DNA of 64,000 nucleotides from Proteus penneri (lineage in GTDB: Bacteria; Pseudomonadota; Gammaproteobacteria; Enterobacterales; Enterobacteriaceae). Under the pieces are notes generated by a model, which saw only the letters and a program-made list of their open reading frames with translations, was not told where the DNA came from and searched no databases. The DNA is taken from assembly GCF_003144535.1 (NCBI RefSeq), contig NZ_PHFJ01000006.1, positions 62,001 through 126,000 of the forward strand. Reading direction: 5' to 3'. Numbering within the stretch: position 1 is the first letter of the stretch; each line of letters starts with the position of its first letter. Below are positions 28,831 to 37,381 of this stretch, one piece after another. A program made the position numbers and the translations under genes.

Positions 28831-28873
28831 TGCACTGATAAATCAGGTACAAAGGGACAACATTTAGCAAAAA

Positions 28874-29308
28874 TTAATGTAAGCGTGATGACTTATCAGA
28901 CTCTTCTTCTTCGCCGTCTTCGTCGTCACTGTCTTCATCATCATACTCTGCGTCAGGATCTTCAAAATAAGTCCCCCAACCATCGTAATAGACACCCATT
29001 TTTTCAGCTAAATTCATTAATTGCTCAACTTGAGCATCAATAAGTTCAGCATTCAAACCACTTTCACTCACAGCATCAAAGCAAAATAAGATCTCACCTG
29101 ATTCGACTTCGATTTCCTCAGGCTCTGTCACTTCGTAACCTAATTTAAAAACTTCAACAGCTGCTTTTTCTAGTGTTTCAAAATTTTCACAAGAAATATG
29201 GTGCTCAATGGCATACAGTGCATCAGGATCACTGCCATCTTCCAGTAATTCTTCAATAATAAGACGTGTTTCTTCACGTTGTTCTGCTAACTCTTTGCTG
29301 TCCGCCAT
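28874..29308 (-). CDS. rraB: Ribonuclease E inhibitor RraB
   Basis: Small acidic regulator that binds the C-terminal half of RNase E and changes degradosome activity. The true start is the ATG at 29308 ([32 protein letters not shown]), matching E. coli RraB; an upstream in-frame ATG at 29323 is less likely. A highly acidic C-terminal tail ([14 protein letters not shown]) is present. It diverges from argF. Confidence 0.94.
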   Translation of the reverse strand: MADSKELAEQREETRLIIEELLEDGSDPDALYAIEHHISCENFETLEKAAVEVFKLGYEVTEPEEIEVESGEILFCFDAVSESGLNAELIDAQVEQLMNLAEKMGVYYDGWGTYFEDPDAEYDDEDSDDEDGEEEESDKSSRLH

Positions 29309-29439
29309 AATCATGCTCCGCAATAGTCTGAAAAGGTATCTTGTTCATTCTCCCACAGGCAGGATCAACACTCCATACTTAATATGATGCCCTTATCGCA
29401 TACTGTTTAAATTAAAAGTTTTCCTTTAGGGGTTGATGG

Positions 29440-29474
29440 TGAATATTTATTGATATAAATTGAATATAAATTCA
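29440..29474 (+). promoter_or_regulatory. Two tandem ARG boxes (ArgR operator) before argF
   Basis: TGAATATTTATTGA (29440-29453) and TGAATATAAATTCA (29461-29474) are 21 bases apart centre to centre, two helical turns. This is the standard ArgR hexamer operator. The second is a perfect palindrome. Arginine-dependent repression of argF follows from known enterobacterial regulation. Confidence 0.92.
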
Positions 29475-29492
29475 ACGACAGGATATCACTCT

Positions 29493-30497
29493 ATGAACCC
29501 TTTTTATCAAAAATCATTCTTACGTTTACTTGATTTTTCACCTGCAGAAATTCAGCAATTGCTGGCATTGTCAGCACAATTGAAAAAAGCCAAAAAATCA
29601 GGCAAAGAAACTCAATATCTTACTGGAAAAAATATCGCACTGATTTTTGAAAAAGACTCAACACGTACCCGTTGTGCATTTGAAGTTGCTGCATTTGATC
29701 AAGGTGCAAGAGTGACTTATTTAGGGGGTGGAAGCCAAATTGGGCATAAAGAATCGATAAAAGATACCGCTCGAGTATTAGGGCGTATGTATGATGGTAT
29801 TCAGTACAGGGGTTACGGACAAAAAACGGTAGATGCACTTGCACACTATGCAAGTGTACCTGTTTGGAATGGTTTAACCAATGAATTTCACCCAACACAG
29901 TTATTAGCAGATTTATTAACTATCACTGAACACCAAACTAAACCATTATCAGAAACAGTCTTTGCTTACCTTGGTGACGCTCGTAATAATATGGGAAATA
30001 CCATGCTAGAAGCGGCAGCATTAACTGGTATGGATTTACGTTTAGTTGCACCTAAAGCATGTTGGCCTGAAGCAAGTTTAGTGGCTCAATGCCAAGACAT
30101 TGCCAAGAAAAATGGTGGAAAAATCACACTCACTGAAAATGTGGCTGAAGGTGTCGAAAATGCTGATTTTCTTTACACCGATGTATGGGTCTCTATGGGT
30201 GAACCAAAAGAAGTTTGGAAAGAGCGTATTGCGTTACTGAAGCCTTATCAGGTTAATATGGATGTAATTAAATTAACAGGCAATCCAGACGTTAAATTCC
30301 TTCACTGTTTACCCGCTTTTCATGATGAAGAAACCACAATGGGTAAAACATTAGCTAAAGAGTTTAATTTATATGGTGGTTTTGAAGTCACTGATGAGGT
30401 TTTTGAATCAAAACACAGTATTGTGTTTGATGAAGCAGAAAATCACCTTCACACCATAAAAGCCGTGATGGTAGCGACCCTTGCCAATCCGTTCTAA
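29493..30497 (+). CDS. argF: Ornithine carbamoyltransferase
   Basis: Converts ornithine and carbamoyl phosphate to citrulline in arginine synthesis. 334 residues from ATG 29493 ([15 protein letters not shown]). The longer frame from 29460 would lie inside the ARG box. The carbamoyl-phosphate motif STRTR, the HPTQ motif and the ornithine/catalytic HCLPAF motif are all present. It ends at a strong hairpin terminator and is followed by pyrBI, as in E. coli argI-pyrBI. Confidence 0.96.
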   Translation: MNPFYQKSFLRLLDFSPAEIQQLLALSAQLKKAKKSGKETQYLTGKNIALIFEKDSTRTRCAFEVAAFDQGARVTYLGGGSQIGHKESIKDTARVLGRMYDGIQYRGYGQKTVDALAHYASVPVWNGLTNEFHPTQLLADLLTITEHQTKPLSETVFAYLGDARNNMGNTMLEAAALTGMDLRLVAPKACWPEASLVAQCQDIAKKNGGKITLTENVAEGVENADFLYTDVWVSMGEPKEVWKERIALLKPYQVNMDVIKLTGNPDVKFLHCLPAFHDEETTMGKTLAKEFNLYGGFEVTDEVFESKHSIVFDEAENHLHTIKAVMVATLANPF

Positions 30498-30512
30498 AAT
30501 ACATAATCATGC

Positions 30513-30553
30513 AAAACACCTATTTTTTATTGATGAAAAAATAGGTGTTTTCT
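30513..30553 (+). terminator. Terminator after argF
   Basis: AAAACACCTATTTTTT pairs with AAAAAATAGGTGTTTT across a short loop (perfect stem), followed by TCTTCG. Confidence 0.85.
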
Positions 30554-30612
30554 TCGTTTTACCTCAAGCTTATTGATTTTTAAATTAAAAAAATTTTTTT
30601 TGTAAAAAGCAA

Positions 30613-30628
30613 AAGCAAACGCTTGCGC
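30613..30628 (+). promoter_or_regulatory. PurR-like operator overlapping the pyrLBI -35 region
   Basis: AAGCAAACGCTTGCGC matches the PurR consensus ACGCAAACGKTTNCGT at most positions and has dyad symmetry (GCAA..CG..TTGC). It covers the candidate -35 TTGCGC, so binding would block initiation. PurR is known to repress some pyrimidine genes in E. coli; its action here is inference. Confidence 0.5.
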
Positions 30629-30650
30629 ACAACACTAAGATGCGTATAAT
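30623..30650 (+). promoter_or_regulatory. Promoter of pyrL-pyrBI
   Basis: TTGCGC (30623-30628), 16 bases, then TATAAT (30645-30650). It lies just before the pyrL ribosome site and is the only good promoter ahead of the attenuator. Confidence 0.7.
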
Positions 30651-30675
30651 GCGCCACAATTTGTCAGGAGGAAAG

Positions 30676-30846
30676 ATGAAACAGCGCCTATTCCAATTCG
30701 TAACAAAAACAAGCACCTTAACTGGTCGCAAGCGCATTCTCTTTTTTCCAATAATTCAATTTTTTAAAACCCCTCTTATTGAGGGGTTTTTTTTGGCCTA
30801 TAAAAAACCACTCATCGCACAATTCATCGCTAAAGGAGAACTCTAA
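30676..30846 (+). CDS. pyrL: pyrBI leader peptide PyrL
   Basis: A 56-residue leader peptide with a strong AGGAGGAAAG ribosome site. Translation coupled to UTP-sensitive transcription pausing in the T-rich run (CTTTTTTCC near 30741) decides whether the attenuator forms, the known pyrBI mechanism. The reading frame runs through the attenuator hairpin and its TAA (30844-30846) shares its last base with the pyrB ATG, so leader and pyrB may be translationally coupled. The peptide sequence is not like E. coli PyrL and is probably unimportant. Confidence 0.75.
   Translation: MKQRLFQFVTKTSTLTGRKRILFFPIIQFFKTPLIEGFFLAYKKPLIAQFIAKGEL
30766..30794 (+). terminator. pyrBI attenuator
   Basis: AAAACCCCTC, TTATT, GAGGGGTTTT and four more T residues form a classical intrinsic terminator inside the pyrL frame, 52 bases before pyrB. 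UTP-rich T-tracts precede it. Confidence 0.92.
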
Positions 30847-31781
30847 TGACTAATCCGCTCTACCAAAAGCATATTATCTCCATCAATGATCTGGACAGGG
30901 AAGATTTGGAGTCTGTTCTTCACGTTGCTAACAAACTAAAACAGCAACCTAATAACGAATTGTTGAAAGACAAAGTGATTGCGAGCTGCTTTTTTGAAGC
31001 ATCAACACGCACTCGCTTATCATTTGAGACAGCTATCCAGCGCCTCGGCGCATCAGTTGTTGGTTTTTCAGATGGAAGCAACACGTCACTGGGTAAAAAA
31101 GGTGAAACATTGGCAGATACCATCTCAGTTCTTCGTACTTATGCTGACGCCATTGTGATTCGCCATCCTCAAGAAGGCGCAGCGCGATTAGCTTCTGAGT
31201 TTGCTGGCGATATTCCGGTACTCAATGCAGGTGATGGCGCAAACCAACATCCAACACAGACTTTGCTGGATTTGTTTACCATTCAAGAAACACAAGGCCG
31301 TTTAGATAATCTCAATATCGCGATGGTCGGTGACTTAAAATATGGTCGAACTGTGCATTCTCTGGCACAAGCATTAGCGAAATTTAAAGGTAATCATCTC
31401 TATTTTATCGCCCCTAAAGTACTTGCGATGCCAGAGCATATTCTTCATTTACTGGAAGAAAATGGCGTTGAATATAGCCAGCATGAAACCTTAGATGAAG
31501 TGATGCCAGAGCTGGATATTCTCTACATGACACGCGTACAGAAAGAGCGTTTAGATCCCTCTGAATACGCGAATGTAAAAGCACAATTTGTTTTAACTAG
31601 CGCAGATTTAGTGAATGTTAAAGACAACCTCAAGATCCTACATCCACTGCCACGTATTGATGAAATTACGACAGATGTCGATAAAACACCTTACGCTTAT
31701 TATTTCCAACAAGCAGGCAACGGTATCTACGCACGTCAGGCATTACTTGCCTTAGTTCTAAATAAAAACTTAGTTCTTTAA
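30846..31781 (+). CDS. pyrB: Aspartate carbamoyltransferase catalytic chain
   Basis: Catalyses the committed step of pyrimidine synthesis, carbamoyl phosphate plus aspartate to carbamoylaspartate. 311 residues, [25 protein letters not shown], with the carbamoyl-phosphate STRTRLSFE motif, HPTQT and HPLPR. It has an AAAGGAG ribosome site, overlaps pyrL by one base and is followed 13 bases later by pyrI. It forms the c6r6 holoenzyme with PyrI. Confidence 0.97.
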   Translation: MTNPLYQKHIISINDLDREDLESVLHVANKLKQQPNNELLKDKVIASCFFEASTRTRLSFETAIQRLGASVVGFSDGSNTSLGKKGETLADTISVLRTYADAIVIRHPQEGAARLASEFAGDIPVLNAGDGANQHPTQTLLDLFTIQETQGRLDNLNIAMVGDLKYGRTVHSLAQALAKFKGNHLYFIAPKVLAMPEHILHLLEENGVEYSQHETLDEVMPELDILYMTRVQKERLDPSEYANVKAQFVLTSADLVNVKDNLKILHPLPRIDEITTDVDKTPYAYYFQQAGNGIYARQALLALVLNKNLVL

Positions 31782-31794
31782 TAAGGAGCACACC

Positions 31795-32253
31795 ATGACA
31801 CATGATCACAAACTAAAAGTTGAAGCTATCAAACGTGGGACTGTTATTGATCATATTCCAGCGCAGGTGGGCTTTAAAATTCTTTCGCTGTTTCGCTTAA
31901 CAGAAACGGACGAAAGAATAACAGTAGGTTTTAATTTACCTTCAGAAAATTTAGGTAAGAAAGACTTAATTAAAATCGAAAATGTCTTTTTAACCTCTGA
32001 GCAAGCAAACCGTTTAGCCATGTATGCACCTCAAGCAACGGTCAATATTATCGATGATTATCAAGTCGTTAATAAGATGGCATTAAGCTTGCCAGAATTA
32101 CTTGAAGATGTGGTGCCTTGTCCTAATAGCAACTGTATTAGCCATAACGAGCCAGTACAAAGTAGTTTCCGAGTCAAAAAACTGGCCTCAGATGTTGTAT
32201 TAACCTGCAAGTACTGTGAAAAAGAATTCGAACGCCACGCGGTTATTCGTTAA
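31795..32253 (+). CDS. pyrI: Aspartate carbamoyltransferase regulatory chain
   Basis: Binds the CTP/ATP effectors and the catalytic trimers. 152 residues: an N-terminal allosteric domain ([23 protein letters not shown]) and a C-terminal zinc domain with the four cysteines in CPNSNC and CKYC. TAAGGAG ribosome site. It shares the pyrLBI transcript, which ends at the next hairpin. Confidence 0.97.
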   Translation: MTHDHKLKVEAIKRGTVIDHIPAQVGFKILSLFRLTETDERITVGFNLPSENLGKKDLIKIENVFLTSEQANRLAMYAPQATVNIIDDYQVVNKMALSLPELLEDVVPCPNSNCISHNEPVQSSFRVKKLASDVVLTCKYCEKEFERHAVIR

Positions 32254-32260
32254 TTCTTTT

Positions 32261-32293
32261 AACTATCTGCTCGCAAGGGCAGATAGTTTTTTA
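32261..32293 (+). terminator. Terminator after pyrBI
   Basis: AACTATCTGC pairs with GCAGATAGTT across an eight-base loop, followed by TTTTAT. The remaining 280 bases before ridA are AT-rich, with a TATAAT at 32520-32525 as candidate -10 for ridA. No gene is seen there. Confidence 0.88.
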
Positions 32294-32579
32294 TAAAAAA
32301 AAGAATAATTATCTCTTAAAAGCCTCAAGACTATTTTTAGTAAAAATGGAAATAGTCTATTTCCTCTTTTTTATAAAAAATATTACTATAGCTTTAGTAT
32401 TTTTATGGGCTAAAACTAGCGCTAAACCGTAATTCAGCTCTATGTTCATTTTCTTTTTATACTTACAGACTTTATGATAAAGCCTGATATCTGTCATATT
32501 GCTAACTTACAGCACTGGCTATAATAGCGCCGTGCTAATCAAGCGTTAGTCTTAATCTTATAAAAAACAGGAGTTCTAC

Positions 32580-32966
32580 ATGTCTTACGAAATTAATACC
32601 GATAAAGCCCCTGCAGCAATTGGCCCTTATGTACAAGGCGTTGATTTAGGTAATTTAGTGATCACTTCAGGTCAATTACCTGTTGATCCTGCGACCGGTG
32701 AGTTTGTTTCTGATAATGCAGCAGAACAAGCTCGTCAATCTTTAGAAAACGTAAAAGCAATCATCGAAAAAGCAGGTTTAACTGTTGCTAATATCATCAA
32801 AACAACTGTTTTCGTAAAAGATTTAAATGATTTTGGTACAATCAACGCTGCTTATGAAGCATTCTTCAAAGAGCATAACGCTGCATTCCCTGCTCGCTCT
32901 TGTGTTGAAGTTGCACGTTTACCAAAAGATGCAAAAGTAGAAATCGAAGTTATCGCTATCCGTTAA
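32580..32966 (+). CDS. ridA: 2-iminobutanoate/2-iminopropanoate deaminase RidA
   Basis: Trimeric enamine/imine deaminase that removes reactive 2-aminoacrylate formed by PLP enzymes. 128 residues. The family signature ARSCVEVARLPKDAKVEIEVIA near the C-terminus contains the catalytic Arg, and GQLPVDPATGEFV is conserved. It follows pyrI as in E. coli but has its own promoter region and terminator. Confidence 0.96.
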   Translation: MSYEINTDKAPAAIGPYVQGVDLGNLVITSGQLPVDPATGEFVSDNAAEQARQSLENVKAIIEKAGLTVANIIKTTVFVKDLNDFGTINAAYEAFFKEHNAAFPARSCVEVARLPKDAKVEIEVIAIR

Positions 32967-32989
32967 TTTCGTCTCAATAGCAAGCCATA

Positions 32990-33028
32990 AAAAAGCAAAG
33001 GTCTCTTTATGAGCACTTTGCTTTTTTT
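32990..33028 (+). terminator. Terminator after ridA
   Basis: AAAAAGCAAAG and CTTTGCTTTTTTT flank a 15-base loop; the A- and T-rich arms could work from both strands. Confidence 0.8.
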
Positions 33029-33126
33029 ATGTTCTCACTTTTTGATGAATAATTTATCACTTCTGTTTTTGGCGCATATTTACAATTCTGCCAATCCCTC
33101 TTGATGCCTGATGTAGCAAAAATACC

Positions 33127-33140
33127 TTGATGTAGATCAG
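33127..33140 (+). promoter_or_regulatory. FNR site upstream of nrdDG
   Basis: TTGAT-GTAG-ATCAG matches the FNR consensus TTGAT-N4-ATCAA at nine of ten defined bases. E. coli nrdDG is activated by FNR under anaerobiosis. The site lies upstream of the NrdR boxes at a suitable activator distance. Confidence 0.8.
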
Positions 33141-33167
33141 TTTTAATGAAGATTATTTTCCTGCCAA

Positions 33168-33215
33168 TAACTATATATTGTGCTTTAATACATACAGACC
33201 TACAACATATAGTAA
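33168..33215 (+). promoter_or_regulatory. Tandem NrdR boxes of nrdDG
   Basis: Box 1 (33168-33183) contains CTATATATTGTG and box 2 (33200-33215) contains CAACATATAGT. Both fit the NrdR consensus core CWATATATWG, with one difference in box 2. The starts are 32 bases apart, three helical turns, the usual arrangement for the ATP/dATP-sensing repressor NrdR. Confidence 0.8.
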
Positions 33216-33226
33216 TTATACACATC

Positions 33227-33291
33227 TTATCCACAATGAGCCTGAATGCTGTGCCATCACCTGCTTTTATGGGATTTGAGCCTGTGGATAA
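33227..33291. promoter_or_regulatory. Two inverted consensus DnaA boxes in the nrdD leader
   Basis: TTATCCACA at 33227-33235 and TGTGGATAA at 33283-33291 are both perfect 9-mers of the DnaA box, facing each other. The second is about 20 bases before the nrdD start. DnaA boxes are known at E. coli nrdAB; here they are at the anaerobic enzyme. Confidence 0.6.
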
Positions 33292-33310
33292 ATAGTTAAG
33301 GAGTAAGATT

Positions 33311-35449
33311 GTGAAAACCATAGTGATAAAACGAGACGGATGTAAAGTCTCTTTTGACCAAACCCGCATCAGCGATGCTATCAAAAGAGCCGCCGTAGCT
33401 TGTGAGATCACTGATGATGATTATTGCGTATCTGTCGCTCAATCTGTTTCACAATCTCTCGCAGGACGTTCGAATGTCGATATCCGTGAGATCCAAGACG
33501 CCGTAGAAAATCAGCTGATGGCTGGCAAGCATAAAGATGTTGCCAGAGCCTATATTGAATACCGTCATGACCGAGATGTTGCCCGTGAGCAACGAGGAAG
33601 ATTAACTCAGGAAATCCGAGGTCTTATCGAACAAAGTGATGTCTCTATTCTTCATGAAAATGCGAATAAAGACAGTAAGGTTATCCCTACCCAACGTGAT
33701 TTACTTGCGGGTATTGTGGCTAAACATTACGCAAAATTACATATCCTGCCAAGAGATGTGGTACTCGCTCATGAGCGCGGTGAAATTCATTATCATGATC
33801 TCGATTATTCACCGTTTTTCCCTATGTTTAACTGTATGCTAATTGACCTTAACGGCATGTTAAACAATGGTTTTAAAATGGGAAATGCAGAAATAGAACC
33901 CCCTAAATCTATTTCAACAGCAACAGCAGTAACTGCACAAATTATCGCACAAGTAGCAAGCCATATTTATGGTGGTACAACGATAAATCGTATCGATGAA
34001 GTATTAGCGCCGTTTGTAAAATCAAGTTATGACAAACACTATAAAGTCGCGCAAGAATGGCAAATTGCTGATAAAGAAGCCTATGCCAATGCGCGCACTG
34101 AAAAAGAGTGTTACGACGCATTCCAATCTTTAGAGTATGAAGTTAATACACTACATACCGCTAATGGACAAACACCATTTGTCACTTTTGGTTTTGGCCT
34201 TGGTACGTCAAAAGAAGCACGTTTAATTCAACGTTCTATTCTTGAAAATCGTATGGCGGGTTTAGGCAAAAACCGTAAAACGGCGGTTTTCCCTAAACTC
34301 GTTTTTGCCATTAAAGATGGATTAAACCATAAATTTGGTGATCCTAATTACGATATCAAACAACTTGCTCTTGAATGTGCAAGTAAACGCATGTATCCCG
34401 ATATCTTAAATTACGATCAAGTGGTTAAAGTAACGGGTTCATTTAAAACGCCGATGGGATGCCGTAGCTTCTTAGGTGTTTACGAAGAAAATGGTGAGAT
34501 GATCCATGAAGGTCGTAATAACCTAGGCGTTATCAGCCTGAACTTACCGCGTATCGCTATTGAAGCTCAAGGTGATGAAGCCACGTTTTGGTCACTACTT
34601 GACTCTCGCCTCGAATTAGCGAAAAAAGCACTGATGACACGTATTGCTCGTTTAGAAAACGTCAAAGCCCGTGTTGCCCCAATCCTTTATATGGAAGGTG
34701 CTTGTGGTGTTCGCTTAAAAGCAGATGATAATGTAGCTGAAATCTTTAAACATGGCAGAGCATCAATCTCATTAGGTTATATCGGTGTCCATGAAACCAT
34801 TAATGCACTGTTTGGTACTCAAACTCACGTTTTTGATGACGAGATCTTAAGAGAAAAAGCGGTGGCGATTATCAATCGTCTACGCGAAGCCACAGATCAG
34901 TGGAAAGCTGAGACAGGTTATGGCTTTAGCCTTTACAGCACACCAAGTGAAAACTTATGTGATCGCTTCTGTCGTTTAGATGCAGCTGAGTTTGGCATTA
35001 TTCCTGGTGTTACAGATAAAGGTTATTACACCAATAGCTTCCACTTAGATGTTGAAAAGAAAGTAAATCCATACGACAAACTAGATTTTGAAGCACCTTA
35101 TCCACCATTAGCCAATGGCGGTTTCATTTGCTATGGCGAATATCCCAACTTACAACATAACCTTAAAGCATTAGAAGATGTGTGGGATTACAGCTATACC
35201 CGAGTTCCTTATTACGGGACAAACACTCCGATTGATGAATGTTATGACTGTGGTTATACCGGCGAATTCTCTTGCACTAGCAAAGGGTTTACTTGCCCAC
35301 GTTGTGGTAATCACAATCCAGCGAGAGTGTCTGTTATTCGCCGTGTATGTGGATATTTAGGTAGCCCAGATTCACGTCCATTTAATGCGGGTAAGCAAGA
35401 AGAAGTTAAACGTCGTGTGAAACATCTGGCAAATGGTCAGTTAGGTTAA
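33311..35449 (+). CDS. nrdD: Anaerobic ribonucleoside-triphosphate reductase NrdD
   Basis: Class III glycyl-radical reductase that makes dNTPs without oxygen. 712 residues from GTG 33311 with an AAGGAG site. An N-terminal ATP-cone (VIKRDGCKVSFDQTRISDAIKRAA) provides allosteric control. The C-terminal zinc site is CYDCGYTGEF..CPRCG, and the radical glycine is G681 in RVCGYLG, the same number as in E. coli. nrdG follows four bases later. Confidence 0.97.
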   Translation: MKTIVIKRDGCKVSFDQTRISDAIKRAAVACEITDDDYCVSVAQSVSQSLAGRSNVDIREIQDAVENQLMAGKHKDVARAYIEYRHDRDVAREQRGRLTQEIRGLIEQSDVSILHENANKDSKVIPTQRDLLAGIVAKHYAKLHILPRDVVLAHERGEIHYHDLDYSPFFPMFNCMLIDLNGMLNNGFKMGNAEIEPPKSISTATAVTAQIIAQVASHIYGGTTINRIDEVLAPFVKSSYDKHYKVAQEWQIADKEAYANARTEKECYDAFQSLEYEVNTLHTANGQTPFVTFGFGLGTSKEARLIQRSILENRMAGLGKNRKTAVFPKLVFAIKDGLNHKFGDPNYDIKQLALECASKRMYPDILNYDQVVKVTGSFKTPMGCRSFLGVYEENGEMIHEGRNNLGVISLNLPRIAIEAQGDEATFWSLLDSRLELAKKALMTRIARLENVKARVAPILYMEGACGVRLKADDNVAEIFKHGRASISLGYIGVHETINALFGTQTHVFDDEILREKAVAIINRLREATDQWKAETGYGFSLYSTPSENLCDRFCRLDAAEFGIIPGVTDKGYYTNSFHLDVEKKVNPYDKLDFEAPYPPLANGGFICYGEYPNLQHNLKALEDVWDYSYTRVPYYGTNTPIDECYDCGYTGEFSCTSKGFTCPRCGNHNPARVSVIRRVCGYLGSPDSRPFNAGKQEEVKRRVKHLANGQLG

Positions 35450-35453
35450 GAGT

Positions 35454-35918
35454 GTGAATTACCATCAATATTACCCTGTTGATGTTGTCAATGGTCCAGG
35501 TACTCGTTGCACCCTGTTTGTTTCAGGGTGCATACACCAATGCCGAGGCTGTTATAACAAATCAACGTGGTCATTAACGTCAGGCAAGCCATTTACACAA
35601 GAGATGGAAGATCAGATTATTGCCGATCTTCAAGACAGTCGAATCAAACGACAAGGATTATCACTTTCAGGTGGCGATCCCCTACACCCTCAAAATCTTT
35701 CTGCTATATTAAAATTGGTAAAACGTGTTAAAACGCAATGCCCTGAAAAAGATATTTGGGTTTGGACTGGCTATTTGCTAGCAGACTTAACCCCAGAGCA
35801 GCAAGAAGTCGTTAACTATATTAACGTACTGATTGATGGAAAATTCATACAAGAACTTTATGATCCCGCATTACTGTGGCGTGGTAGTAGTAATCAGGTG
35901 ATCCATAAGTTGAAATAA
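35454..35918 (+). CDS. nrdG: Anaerobic ribonucleotide reductase activating enzyme NrdG
   Basis: Radical-SAM activase that installs the glycyl radical on NrdD. 154 residues from GTG 35454 (MNYHQYYPVDVVNGPGTRCTLFVSGC). The 4Fe-4S cluster motif is CIHQCRGC (CX3CX2C), with LSLSGGDPL for SAM binding. It is co-transcribed with nrdD. Confidence 0.96.
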   Translation: MNYHQYYPVDVVNGPGTRCTLFVSGCIHQCRGCYNKSTWSLTSGKPFTQEMEDQIIADLQDSRIKRQGLSLSGGDPLHPQNLSAILKLVKRVKTQCPEKDIWVWTGYLLADLTPEQQEVVNYINVLIDGKFIQELYDPALLWRGSSNQVIHKLK

Positions 35919-35944
35919 TACACATTGAATTAACTGGAGGATGT

Positions 35945-36154
35945 ATGCCTTTAAGTGATAATAAATATGTAAGCTTTTCTGAAGATCATGAACTGAACTA
36001 CCATTTAAAAAAATGGGGTAAGAAGCAGTCTAAAGCGAATCGAGAACAACTCGTGAAGCTAGGCACTGAATTGAAAAAGAAACTCGGTGTTAAACATCTT
36101 CAACACACTGAAATAGATGCAGAGATAGAAAAAAATCTTTCATCATTTGAATAA
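35945..36154 (+). CDS. Small uncharacterised protein (69 residues)
   Basis: A lysine-rich, probably helical soluble protein with AACTGGAGGATGT as ribosome site. I do not recognise it with confidence. The pattern LNYHLKKWGKKQSKANREQLVKLG loosely recalls DUF3606-type proteins. It is the last gene before the foreign 36-41 kb segment and 26 bases after nrdG, so it may share the nrdDG transcript. Confidence 0.55.
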   Translation: MPLSDNKYVSFSEDHELNYHLKKWGKKQSKANREQLVKLGTELKKKLGVKHLQHTEIDAEIEKNLSSFE

Positions 36155-36187
36155 CACCTAAAAGCCCATTTTTTGAAGTGGATCCTT

Positions 36188-36258
36188 GAAATTGGACACT
36201 TTTATTAAGTAACTTGTAAGGCCTGATTTCGATATTCAACTGGGATCAGGCCTTTTAA
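36188..36258 (-). pseudogene. Remnant 3' tail of an IS3-family transposase
   Basis: On the minus strand the only surviving coding piece reads KGLIPVEYRNQALQVT and a stop, the typical C-terminus of IS3-family OrfB. A TGTCCAATTTCAAGG stretch like a terminal repeat follows. It marks an old IS at the left edge of the biosynthetic-type cluster. The GGCCTGAT..ATCAGGCC arms can also pair as a hairpin. The remaining stretch to 36590 is extremely AT-rich with no gene seen. Confidence 0.6.
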
Positions 36259-36590
36259 TATAATTAATAATTATTTAAATATTCTCATTTTTCATTTCAA
36301 CTATAAATTTAATTAAATATATTTAAAATAAAAATCATTAAAAATATCAAAATAAAAAATAAAATAATTATTATTAAATCAATATATTTAAATATAATTA
36401 AAATACAAAGAAATTAAAATAACCGCATCTATTAATAAAAGATTCAATTTAGTAAAAAAAATATTGATCAGGATTTTTTTATGTAATATGTTTTTAACAA
36501 CCCATATTTTAATTAAAGATTTAAAATTATGATTGCATTATTTATCTTTTCTATAATTCCAGATAGAAATTAAATTAGAGATCAATAAAT

Positions 36591-37376
36591 ATGAAATACA
36601 TACATCATTATCTAAAGCGATTAAATATAGATCTTCCATTAGTTGCAAATTATAAATTTCTATCTAAATTTCATCATGCACATTTTTATTCTATTCCGTT
36701 TGAAAATATTGAAATGAAAAAAAGCACTTTTAAACTTCTTTCTTATCAAAATATTGCAAATAGAATAATATTTAATAAAAGAGGTGGCATTTGTTTTGAT
36801 TTTTCTATTTTAATTAAATCATTCTTTGAGCACATTGGCTACTCGTATAGTGTTAGGTTAGCAAGGCTTTTAACTCCATTAATAACACCTACAACACATC
36901 TACTCTTTATTGTAACAATTGATGAAACCAAATGGATATTTGATATTGGATATGGTGCAAAAGGACCTCGCTCACCACTGATGTTGATAGATGGTTATGT
37001 ACATGAGCATTCTTTTCTTTCTTCAAAAGTTAATTGGCATTCTGAATTTGGGTGGATTGTTTCAATAAAGGAAAATAGTCAACATGATGCAATTTGGGAA
37101 AATATATATGCCTTTCACGATATAGAGGCACTAGAACCCGATATAAGTATGGCTCATTTTTACACAATTAATTCCTCAGAAAGTCTTCTTAATACCAATA
37201 TAGTTGCTAGTTTACCAAAAGAAAATGGAAGAATAAGTATCCGAAATAATGTTTTTACTGAAGTTAGAGGATATCTATCTTCATCTTTTCAAATTGCGAA
37301 TAAACGAGAACTATCGGATTTGTTATTAGAAAATTTTGGCATTGAAATTCCCTTTCAACAAATACGAGAGGAATAA
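36591..37376 (+). CDS. Arylamine N-acetyltransferase (NAT)-family acyltransferase
   Basis: 261 residues with the complete NAT catalytic triad: Cys68 in RGGICFD, His103 in TTHLLF and Asp118 in FDIGYG. Canonical enzymes use the same spacing (for example 69/107/122). NAT-fold enzymes acetylate arylamines and in some antibiotic pathways form amide bonds. It is the first of six tightly packed co-directional genes that include an N-oxygenase and an ATP-grasp ligase, so acyl transfer in a biosynthetic pathway, or self-protection by acetylation, is likelier than general drug metabolism. RGGxCxD replaces the usual RGGxCxE. Much more AT-rich than nrdDG. Confidence 0.85.
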   Translation: MKYIHHYLKRLNIDLPLVANYKFLSKFHHAHFYSIPFENIEMKKSTFKLLSYQNIANRIIFNKRGGICFDFSILIKSFFEHIGYSYSVRLARLLTPLITPTTHLLFIVTIDETKWIFDIGYGAKGPRSPLMLIDGYVHEHSFLSSKVNWHSEFGWIVSIKENSQHDAIWENIYAFHDIEALEPDISMAHFYTINSSESLLNTNIVASLPKENGRISIRNNVFTEVRGYLSSSFQIANKRELSDLLLENFGIEIPFQQIREE

Positions 37377-37381
37377 ATTAA

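Noticed and set aside
33007-33411. 134-residue minus-strand ORF overlapping the nrdD start
   Set aside because: It covers the nrdDG regulatory region and the conserved ATP-cone codons, has no ribosome site and resembles no protein.
36218-36254. GGCCTGAT/ATCAGGCC hairpin as an intrinsic terminator after the 69-residue gene
   Set aside because: The arms are explained by the IS3 transposase tail, the loop is 17 bases and only a short T-run follows; it may still terminate weakly.
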